Part shown: in pieces, positions 10,576 to 18,929 of the stretch
How positions within the stretch are numbered: the stretch's first letter is position 1
Layout: the number at the start of each line of letters is the position of its first letter
Assembly (NCBI GenBank): GCA_030068145.1
Contig: JAPJBO010000436.1
Location: 56,001 to 120,000, forward strand
Length of the DNA: 64,000 bases
Source: Diplonema papillatum
Taxonomy: Eukaryota; Euglenozoa; Diplonemea; Diplonemida; Diplonemidae
Reading direction: 5' to 3'
Made by a program: the position numbers and the translations under genes
The notes under the pieces: model-generated
Databases searched by the model: none
Told to the model about the DNA's origin: nothing
Seen by the model: only the letters and a program-made list of their open reading frames with translations

Positions 10576-11412
10576 CATAAGCTCCGGGAACGGGACGTTG
10601 TAGTAGTCTGCGGCGTTGAACTCTGCCAGCGCGTACTTCGGCGACAGCCGCCCCCTCGCGCACTGGTCCGCTGAGTTCGGATCCGGGTACCCCGGGTACA
10701 CCCCGACGCGCGTGAGCGCCGGGATGCGGCTGGTGGCGAAGATGCCGTTCCCGCCCTTGTGCTGCGCGGCCTTGAGCTTGAAGCACTTGTGCATGCCGCC
10801 GGGGCAGTAGTGGTCCCGCAGGATGTTGCACACCACCGGCAGGGCCGCCGCGTCGGCCGTCCGGTTGCTCGCGATCTGGTCTTCCACGCCTTGCAGCTTC
10901 CGGCGGACGGCATGTGGCAAGAAGACAGATTTCAGCCTGTTTAAGGCACCCCGCGCCATGAGCTGGTCAGGTGTGGGCCCGCCTGCCACGAATCCTTCCT
11001 TCGGCGTGTTCTCGTCAAGGCAGACGGAGCAGGTCCGCAGGTACGGAGCAAACGTGTCCCACAGCTTGCTGTCGACCACCATGGTGCACGTCTTTGAGCA
11101 CTTGTAGTGGCAGTGCTTGAGGCACGTCCCGCACACGAAAAACGGGTCTGAAAAAAACTCCCGCGGGCTGTTGCACGTGCTGCAGAGCCGGAACACCTCG
11201 CGGATTTGCCGCTCGGCCAGAGCGAGCCACAGGTGCGTGTCTGTAGCATCCTCGGGCGCGACATCAGGCGGCAGGCTCAGGTGGCGCACCCACGTGCTGA
11301 ACCCGCCGAGGGCTTCGTTGTAGAAGTAGGCCCCTTGCCCGTCGTTGTCGTCGTGCAGGGACCACGTCTTCTTTGCGGTGGACGCGCTGTCCTCAGTCCC
11401 AGAACGCTCCAT
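10576..11412 (-). CDS. 5' exon of a WW / Cys-rich / SET-domain protein
   Basis: A 279-codon exon starts at an ATG in a GCCGCC context and ends at a GTACGC donor after PELM. Residues 17-48 form a WW domain (W17, YFYN at 29-32, STW at 39-41, P48), which binds proline-rich peptides. Residues 77-131 hold paired cysteines (C77, C80, C94, C97, C101, C105, C109, C128, C131), a PHD-like zinc-binding cluster. Residues 203-218 form a conserved CPGGMHKCFKLKAAQ segment, and residues 222-279 begin a SET domain (GIFATSRIPALTRVGVYPG). SET proteins transfer methyl groups from S-adenosylmethionine to lysine, often on histones; substrate and location are not shown here. The rest of SET is probably at 2790-3062. 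Segment 181-279 is duplicated at 10027-10322 and decayed at 3405-3560. Confidence 0.8.
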
Positions 11413-11599
11413 GGCGGCGATGCACCCTCACACTCGCACCCCCCAACACTCACTCCCCGTCTCTCACGCAGAAACCAAAGCGAGAAATGTTCGGGGTAAG
11501 CCCTGACCTACTAAAATTTCACGCGTGAATCGAGTTTAACGCGCGAAAAGGCTTGCGATCTCACGTGGTACTTCCGATACCTAAACAAAATCTCTAGTC

Positions 11600-11816
<217 letters not shown>

Positions 11817-12089
11817 GCAGACACACACACACACACACGCGGGCGCGCCTCACACACCTTGTATGAAAAGGGAGAACAAAAAAATTGCTTTCGTTGCCAG
11901 TGGATCAACGTGCGCAGCCGACGCTGCTTGATCACACCCCCCTCGCTGTGTTGTGGAAAAAAACAGCGCCCTGGCCTCCCCCCGGATGATGTCTAGTGGG
12001 GGATGAGGAGTTGTCGGGAGAGGGGATGGGAAAGGGGGACGGGAAGAAGAGGAAGGTGTTTCTTTTCTCTTCTCCTTGAGGTTGAGGTT

Positions 12090-12165
12090 GTTGGGGTAAA
12101 TCTTGGTTTAAAGGCTTAGGCTCTCACGCATGCTTGATGCTAGCAGCAAGTCTTCTTCGAAAAGG
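12090..12165 (+). repeat. dispersed repeat R2
   Basis: Shares AAATCTTGG, GCTTAGGCTCTCACGCATGC, TTGATGCTAGCAGCAAGTCT and TCTTCG with copies at 32907-32995 (plus), 41036-41115 (minus) and 51975-52046 (plus). Each copy is about 75 bp, diverged and without an ORF. Copies lie in a host intron and beside the LINE, so R2 appears to be an old non-autonomous repeat or a fragment of one. Confidence 0.65.
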
Positions 12166-12990
12166 GGCTTTTAGAGTTTTCGTTCGCTTGAGAATCCGGG
12201 ATTTTCGAGTCTCCGGGTGACCTTCGTCGAATCTAGTGTTCTTTTAAAGCTAATACCTACCCCCCCCCAGGGTGCGCACTAAGGGACGTTGCCCCCGTTG
12301 CACGTTGCACCCCCTTTTTGGGGGGGGGGGGTCGTTTTGGGGGCTGTTTTTGGGGTGTTTCCCAGACCCCCCGGTGCCGAGTGGGTACTCCGTTTCCTCC
12401 AGATGAATCCGTTCTCCTCGTTTTCGAAATCGAAACCCACTTTTGCGGAAAAAAAGGTCATTCCCCACCGAAATGTTTTCCTGCACTTTTTTGGCAGGGA
12501 AATGTACTTAGCAACTTTTGAGCAAAGTCAGTTTCCCCGAAAACCAAGATTCCTGCAATGCACTCAAAAATCAGCCAAAATCTGGAAAATTGGCCCAAAA
12601 AGTGAAAATTCGGGCCAATTGGGCCGATTTACCATGTGCTTTCCCCAAAATGCCAATATCCCCCAAAAACTGTTTTTCAGGCAAATCCGCTGGGAAACGT
12701 ACTTAGAGAATTTCGAAAAAAACGGCACCAAGAAACCCACTCCGTCCTCAGTTCGTCTGTGAGGCCTGAAATTTGACGTGCAAAACACAGGCTGAAACCG
12801 GGAAAATCTGCCCTTTCGTGTGGAAAGATCCATCGCGAAAGAGCGCGTTTAAGGGGGTCCCCGGAAAAAAGGGTGGGGGGGTACCCGGCCATCAGGTGCA
12901 CCAAACAGGACCCCCCCCCCCCCCCCCCTTCCAAATTTAGCAGACGTTGACGTTGCCCGTTGCACCCCCCAATCCTTAGTGCGCCCCCTG
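12166..12990. other. no recognised gene; C/G homopolymer runs
   Basis: The interval holds C runs near 12262 and 12908-12928 and a G run near 12322, separated by A/T-rich stretches with AAAATTGG-like words. Frames of up to 157 codons cross it but have simple composition and no motif. I see no gene. Confidence 0.5.
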
Positions 12991-12993
12991 CCC

Positions 12994-13100
12994 CCCCCCC
13001 TCGTGCATAAGATGGATGAAAAACTCGAGCTTTGGCGGTATCCATCTTAATCAAGGGGGGTATCCATCTTAAACACGGGGGCACTGTAGACTACAGTGTT
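12994..13100 (-). mobile_element. miniature inverted-repeat element M2, half copy
   Basis: CGTGCATAAGATGGATGAAA, then GGCGGTATCCATCTTA, AACACGGGGGC and CTGTAGACTACAGTG match the reverse complement of the right half of the M2 copy at 38206-38386. A second GGTATCCATCTTA unit is inserted. C and G runs flank it. No ORF is present. Confidence 0.75.
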
Positions 13101-13399
13101 ATTGGGGGGGGTCAGCCGGCTGATGGATAGATGGTTCTTAACAAGATGCCTGGGGGGGGCAGGTACGTACATTTATAGTTTTGTTGGGCGTTTAATTCAG
13201 CTAATTTCGCGCAAGCGCCGGCAGGAGCGAGATCTACCAAGCACCTTCCTCCGATTTTGTTTGGTATCTCGTGACTGTCGCTTCCCGAAACTGACTTGAA
13301 CCGAAAAGCGAGTACGGGCGCGGCAAGTCCTTGGTTGCAGGTGGCGGCAGTATGGTGTCGGCGTCCGGCGACACGTTCTCGAGGGAGGACTACGCTGTT

Positions 13400-13660
13400 T
13401 TGCAACGAAGTTCTTGCTGTCCCAGAGAACGTCCTCAGCGACTTCTCCGGAAGAGGGCCATGAGCTCTGCAAGAAAACTCCTGCTGTCCCAGAAACTGTC
13501 CTTGTGACTTCTCCGGAAGAGGGCCGTGCGCCCTTCCCAGAGACTGTCCATGTGGCTTCTCCGGAAGAGGGCCTTGCGCCCTTCCCAGAGGTTGTCTCCG
13601 TGACTCCTCCGGAAGAGGGCCGTGCGCCCTGTCCCAGAGACTGTCCATGTGTGCTTTCCT
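13400..13660. repeat. minisatellite, about 48-bp unit, five copies
   Basis: Units contain CTTCTCCGGAAGAGGGCC and CCAGAGACTGTCC. The array is open in several frames on both strands, which is common when the unit length is a multiple of three, so the repeat ORFs are not evidence of a gene. Confidence 0.85.
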
Positions 13661-14082
13661 GCATCACTTTGGCTCGCCAAGGATGAGACTCAAGTGACCG
13701 ACACCACCATCCCGTTTGCAATGCATGTGATCCTCGGCCTTAGTTGAATCTGCACCTGCACCTGGAATCGCACTTTTGCACGTACATTTTCGTTCTTTGT
13801 TTGCCAGCAAACGTTTTGAAGGGCGGTGATCGACACCACGGTCGCTTTCACAATGAAAGTGCCCCCGACGGTTTCTTACTTTTTTTGGCTAGCCACCTCT
13901 TCCCCCTCCTAGAAGCCTTAGCGTTCCAGGAGGACGGAAGGATCACTACCTCCTGTTGGCAATGTGGAAAAGGGGTCCCCTCCTGGAAGCCTTGGCGCTC
14001 CAGGAGGACGGAAGGATCACTACCTCTCCTGTTTGTAGTTCGATGGTCAACCACACATAGAATGAAATCAGAGACTGGCAAA

Positions 14083-14395
14083 TGAAAGAGAGTTGAAGTA
14101 CGGCTAAAGATAAAGTGGTGTCACGTGAGGGGGTAATCTCAGGGCCGCCCACGTGATGAAGCCGTTGAGCATTGGGAACGTTTAAGTGCACGGACCACCC
14201 GGATCTGCATGCACTCCACCCGGATCTGCATGCACTATGCCGTTAAGCAGCGGCTGCCGGCTTCTCCCGTGACACCATTTATATGTAGTTGATTATCATG
14301 AATAGACTACATTATACAAGAGTAGCGTTGGCATTCTTCCTGGTTCGTTCCCTCGTAGCTCGCCGGGAACTCCAGTGAAACTGGGGATGTTGCCG
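14083..14395 (+). mobile_element. miniature element M1, cargo-free copy
   Basis: This copy shows the whole M1 arrangement without cargo: left arm (GTTGAAGTACGGCTAAAGAT, GGTGTCACGTGAGGGGGTAA, TCTCAGGGCCGCCCACGTGA), a core (GCATTGGGAACGTTTAAGTG, ATCTGCATGCAC) present once, then right arm (AGCAGCGGCTGCCGGCTTCT, GACACCATTTATATG, TTCGTTCCCTCGTAGCTCGC). In the copies at 17374-18900 and 35047-35990 the core occurs twice, on both sides of an insert. No terminal inverted repeat or target duplication was found by eye. Confidence 0.75.
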
Positions 14396-14535
14396 TTTCA
14401 GACTGGTTGTATTCATAAGGCAAGAATGCTAATCACTAGAGTGAGTCAATCGCATTCTGCAACGGAGCAGCACTCCGCCCTAGCTAACTAATCTGGCATG
14501 GCCTCGCCGCTCGATGATCTCAAATGGATGTAAGA

Positions 14536-14895
14536 CTGTTCTCTCATCTCCCGTGTCCGTTAACGTCTCACACTGTGTCCTGTCTGCCACGTGCCTTCGC
14601 TCCGGTATGCCACAACGAGGTGGATCTGTTCTCTCATCTCCCGTGTCCGTTAACGTCTCACACTGTGTCCTGTCTGTCACGTGCCTTCGCTCCGGTATGC
14701 CACAACTAAGTGCATCTGTTCTCTCATCTCCCGTGTCCGTTAACGTCACACACTGTGTCCTGTCTGCCACGTGATTTCGCTCCGGTATGCCACAACTAAG
14801 TGCATCTGTTCTCTCATCTCCCGTGTCCGATAGCGTCTCACACTGTGTCCTGTCTGCCACGTGCCTTCGCTCCGGTATGCCGCAACTCAGTGGAT
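14536..14895. repeat. 90-bp tandem repeat, four copies
   Basis: Copies begin at 14536, 14626, 14716 and 14806 with CTGTTCTCTCATCTCCCGTG and end near CCGGTATGCCACAAC. Because 90 is divisible by three, both strands give repeat-peptide frames (minus 14480-14860, plus 14514-14774). Neither has a domain or a clear start context, so I do not call a gene. Confidence 0.9.
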
Positions 14896-14999
14896 ATGAC
14901 CCCGGGAATGCGGACCGATATCCTTGATATCACGCTATCCACGGTTACAGACCCACCTGTGGAGTGCTCCTGGGACGGTATAGCACCACGTAAGTATCA

Positions 15000-16980
15000 C
15001 ACCACCAAGTAGCCCTCTAGACTAGGGGGCTTCGAAGGGTAGGTATGGTGGTTGAGGGTGTCAGACATAAAAGGCACAACAAAAGAAAAATGGAATGCCA
15101 AAAAAGAAGAAGAAAAACGGTGAGGGCGGTGAGAAATTCGAAGCCACAGCCCAAGCTCACGACGCAGGAGGGGTAAACATAGCGGACTAATGAAGAGGGG
15201 GGGCACGGTTGATGGCAACATCTTCTTCTGGTAGGGTTTTGCGCTGCCCCCACGGTGATACCGAGAAAATGCACGGGGTCGATCTTTAGCTATGACGTGT
15301 TTTGTCTTTTTTCGCTGCTGACAACAAGGCGGCATTAATTTACCCGAGGTTGTCGGACTGCTGTGTCGAGCTTCTCAGCCACAAGCACCGCAGTTTGGTA
15401 TAAAAAAAAAAAAAGGGAGAGAGAAGGGTTTGGGGTCGGAGGGGAAGTTTCAGGTTAGCACGAGAAGTGAAAAACACTCTTCAGTTTCCAATGCGTTTCG
15501 ATCATTGGGATCATGGAGACAAAGGTCGTGTCGGGGGGGCGGGGGGGCGCTAAGTCGAGGCGTCCATACAACATCAATACGTTTTCGGGGACCCGGGCTG
15601 CTGTACGCTCGGCAATCGGAATGCCCACTGTTCACGTGGCGTCTTTGTTTGTGCGTACGTGTGTGTAAACCTTGTTTTGAGTGATTTAACACAGCACGCT
15701 GCCATCCGACACTTTTTGATATAGACAAGCAAGCTTGTTACCAAAAAAAAGAACAGGCGCGATGTTTGTTTGTACGTGCCGGGGGAGGATTAGCCTGCAA
15801 GTGAGTGATAGTGAGTGAATATGATCGGAAGGCTAATCTTCTCCCAAACACGCTGCCAGCGTTCTCTTTCGTGTTTACAATTAACTATCAAATTTATTGC
15901 ACTAAAATAACGCTAGAAATATGAACCGACGCACCGTTCATGATGCCGGTTCGCACGTCTTTGCGTTGCCTTGATGTTCGCCTTTAAGCATTTGAGGGCC
16001 AGCAACGCTAGCTGGTCCAAAGAAGCCCGAAGGAAGAAGGCTGGGGCGGCGGCGTGACAGGATCCCAACAGATCGACACACCCTCCCCCAGCTCTGCCTC
16101 AACCTCTCTAGCCACCCTTCGAATCATACGACGCTATTTCTTCTGTGTCACGTGTGTCTCTCACCCTCTCGGCTCTCGGTGCACATCTCGTATTCAAAGT
16201 AAGAAGATTTTTTTTAAAGCTCTGGAGAAAAAAGAGAACTAAGAACGACAAGAAGTGAGGTGTGGTGGGGGGGTGGGTGTGGGGGACGTAATACCGAAAG
16301 AATGAAAGTGGGAAGGAAAAAAAAAAGAGGTTGAAGGCTTCATGATCTGCGCAGAAAAAATGTGCAAAAGCAATAGCCATGCTTGGGGCAATCAGACGGT
16401 CTCGAACGAGGGGCTGCACTAAAAGTCGATGTCAATGCGGCAGACTAAAGACATGAAAACAGGCTAAACCCGAGACCTAAAACAAGGCTGGTTCTCCCGT
16501 CTGACTACCAAAAGAGAGCACATTTTATGTATGATTTGCTGCAATGCTTCAACTGGGCGCAGGAGGAGGAGGATTGCTCTTCTGACGTGATCTGCTGCGG
16601 GAAGAGAGAAAAAACAAAAAAAAAAAAAAAAAGCGGGCGGCGGTTCCTGCTTTTTTTCATGCTTCTCCTTTTTATTTGTCGGCTCTCTTTTCCTTTTTTT
16701 GGGTCTCTTCTCTTTTTTTCCCCCAACTCGCTTCGCGGAGGCGGCGGTGCTTATTGGGTGACTTCCTTCTCGATCGCAAGCTGTGGGTTGTGTGGTGGGG
16801 AATGGGTGGAGAGTTCCGCATTGTCTCAGCGCTTGCGCTGAACACGAGCTCGTAGAGACGCAAATCTTCTGGATTTGAATGGCAAGGTTTGATGAAACTG
16901 GGCGGTGCCTGGTCGATGGATCTTGAATGAGAGCGACTGACGATCTCCAAAAATCGTCTAGTCTCGTGAGGTTCACACTT
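15000..16980. other. no recognised gene; simple-sequence-rich DNA
   Basis: The stretch contains poly-A near 15403 and 16615, poly-T and pyrimidine runs, a G run near 15535 and a purine-rich block near 16240-16330. A segment of about 40 bp ending at 16790 (GTGCTTATTGGGTGACTTCC and following) recurs at 25417-25460. Frames of up to 170 codons show no motif. No gene or RNA is recognised. Confidence 0.5.
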
Positions 16981-17033
16981 CAAAGGCATGTCTCGATTGT
17001 CTGGAAAAAACAGGTCGTTCGAATGAAACTCTC

Positions 17034-17370
17034 ACCGACCTCAGCTGTTGAAGATCTACGCGCGCAGGAAAAGAAAGCAACAGCAATGCTCCTAGTAAAC
17101 GGCGAGTGAACAGGGCAGAGCCCAAGTCTGAGCCTGTGTTCTACGGATATCCGGAATGCGGCGCAAGCTGCTTGGGGACACAACTGGCGTCGAGGTAAGT
17201 CTGCTGGAATGGGTATCCACAGAGGGTGAGAGTCCCGTATTTCCTCGACGAGCCATGTTGGTACTCCTTGCTAGGGCGAGTCGCTCAGTTTGGGAATGCT
17301 GAGCTAATCGGCAGGTATCCCTCTTCGAAGGCTAAATATCTCCCGGAGGCCGATAGCGAGCCGGACAAAG
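17034..17370 (+). pseudogene. 28S (LSU) rRNA 5' fragment
   Basis: Recognisable LSU 5'-domain words occur in order: CGACCTCAG, GGAAAAGAAAGCAAC, GTAAACGGCGAGTGAACAGG, GCAGAGCCCA, AAGTCTGCTGGAA, AGAGGGTGAGAGTCCCGT, GTTTGGGAATGC, AAGGCTAAATAT and GGCCGATAGCGAG. The run stops where M1 begins at about 17372. Several normally invariant positions differ (for example CTAGTAAACGG for CTAGTAACGG), and nothing continues the molecule nearby. It is best read as an rDNA fragment, though a split rRNA gene cannot be excluded because Euglenozoa are known for fragmented LSU rRNA. Confidence 0.85.
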
Positions 17371-17373
17371 TAA

Positions 17374-18900
17374 GTTGAAGTATGGCTAAAGATAAAGTGG
17401 TGTCACCTGAGGGGGTAATCTCAGGGCCGCCCACGTGATAAGCCGCTAAGCATTGAGTTCTTTTAAGTACATGAACCACATGGATTAGCATGCACTGCCT
17501 TGAAAGTCAGGTTATCGGATGACGTCGTCACCTGCCATCGCGTCGTCAAGGTCGAGCATTTGTGGAGCTAGCGGGGTTTGGCTTTCTTGCGATTCCAGAG
17601 ACTGAGTCGGCGAGTACGAGGGCGGGCACGTGTGCCCGTTTTTCACTTTCGAGGGCATCGGCGTGCCCGTGGTCCCCGGTCGTTTCTGAGAGCTGCTTGC
17701 CCTCGGAACCTTCTTCTTCCTTCGATGCACCCCTGAGTCGGGGGTGGTCGCCTTCGTCTTCTTCCGCTTGCGGCCGGCGATCGGGCCTTCCTTCGGGGTG
17801 CCAAGCACCCTCTTCTTCAGCGCTGGTCGTTCGCTGGTTCCTGGCGTTGGTGGCGGCCTCTTGGTCGCCCGTCCGGTTGCCGCCGTCTCCTTTTTCGTTG
17901 CCGCGAGCGGCGCTCGCGCCGCTCGCTTTCCTAATGGCGTCTCCCGCTGTACACCCACCTGGGTGGGTGAGGAGGGCCTCTTCTTCTTGTTGCGTCCGGG
18001 GGTTGACTGGACGTTCGGCTTGTTGGACTGGTGGTGGCCGCGGCTGCAACATGCCGCCGGTCGCCTCTGCGTCAGCGTAGGGAGCCTTTTGCACTCTTGG
18101 CAGGTTCCTCTGCCATGCGTGCGGCAGGCATGATGCCCGCTGCGGCAACACGCCGCCGCCGTCTTGCACTCGCCGCACTTCGTCGTGCTGTGCTCTGTGC
18201 ACACCGCGATCGGCTGCCCATCGTTCGCGTGGTGATGGTGCCGGCAGCACATCTCTACCGTGGGCACGTCCCTTCGGACGAGTGCTCTGCACGCCTCACA
18301 CTTCCCTTTGTGATGGGTCGCGCACGTGACGAGTGCCTTCTCTATATCGACACCCGGCATATGCACGGGGTCTGGGTGCAGTTGTGGTGGGACAGGCAGG
18401 GCCCACCTCGCCGCTCTCCCGATCGTCCAGTCAGGGTACGCCGGGCACTGCGTCCCTACATCGCTTCCTTTCACTTGTTCCTCAAGTATCGTCCCCGTGT
18501 GTGCCTCGCGAAAGCGTGGCCTGGGCCGTATACCCGATATCCCCGAGATGCCCATGAACGACAGCGACGTCGTCGGGCACACCCTCTCCCCTCTCATGCA
18601 GCTTCCCAGCCCTTGCTGTGCCGCCAGCTTGTCCGACGCGCTCATCATGCAGCGCAGGACGTTCCCCCGTTCTCTCACCCCCTTCGGCGCATTCCCGTGC
18701 AGCGGCATGCTGAGGCCCGAGAAGTTAAGCATTGAGTTCTTTTAAGTACATGAACCAGGTGGATAAGTTAAGCAGCGGCTGCCGGCTTATCCCGTGACAC
18801 CTTTTATATGTACGTTATTGAAAGAATAGCGTTGGCACTCTTACAGGTTCGTTCCCTCGTAGCTCGCCGGGAACGGGCACTCCAGTGAAAGTATTTGGCT
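17374..18900. mobile_element. element M1 carrying a 406-codon cargo
   Basis: The left arm (17374-17450) and right arm (about 18766-18900) match the cargo-free copy at 14083-14395. Between them a core of about 40 bp (TAAGCATTGAGTTCTTTTAA then GTACATGAACCA) occurs twice, at 17450-17490 and 18726-18760, flanking about 1.2 kb with one long ORF. The repeats could be an exceptionally long target duplication, recombination sites for cargo entry or loss, or internal element repeats. The left edge abuts an LSU rRNA fragment. Confidence 0.7.
17512..18732 (-). CDS. Cys/His-rich basic protein, cargo of element M1
   Basis: A 406-codon frame starts at an ATG inside the right-hand direct repeat and ends beside the left one. 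Residues about 130-240 hold three or four alternating zinc-binding-like modules: CATHHKGKCEAC, CCRHHHH, CTEHSTTKCGEC, CCRSGHH, CRTHGRGTCQEC and CCSRGHH. The remaining C-terminal part is long, basic and disordered (K, R, P, T, S rich), ending in an acidic DLDDAMAGDD tail. This suggests a nuclear nucleic-acid-binding protein, by composition only. I recognise no transposase or recombinase motif. M1 at 35047-35990 keeps a related end near 35190 (DDDVIK-like codons), so the gene probably belongs to the element. Function unknown. Confidence 0.6.
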   Translation of the reverse strand: MLNFSGLSMPLHGNAPKGVRERGNVLRCMMSASDKLAAQQGLGSCMRGERVCPTTSLSFMGISGISGIRPRPRFREAHTGTILEEQVKGSDVGTQCPAYPDWTIGRAARWALPVPPQLHPDPVHMPGVDIEKALVTCATHHKGKCEACRALVRRDVPTVEMCCRHHHHANDGQPIAVCTEHSTTKCGECKTAAACCRSGHHACRTHGRGTCQECKRLPTLTQRRPAACCSRGHHQSNKPNVQSTPGRNKKKRPSSPTQVGVQRETPLGKRAARAPLAATKKETAATGRATKRPPPTPGTSERPALKKRVLGTPKEGPIAGRKRKKTKATTPDSGVHRRKKKVPRASSSQKRPGTTGTPMPSKVKNGHTCPPSYSPTQSLESQESQTPLAPQMLDLDDAMAGDDVIR

Positions 18901-18929
18901 CGGGGCAAAGTAGAGTATTTGGCGCGGGA

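Noticed and set aside
14480-14860. 126-codon minus frame with GIPERRHVADRTQCETLTDT-type repeats
   Set aside because: It is the 90-bp tandem repeat read in one frame, and the opposite strand is equally open.
16464-16976. 170-codon minus frame with Lys-rich and Phe-rich runs
   Set aside because: Composition comes from poly-A/T and purine-rich simple sequence; no motif or splice support.
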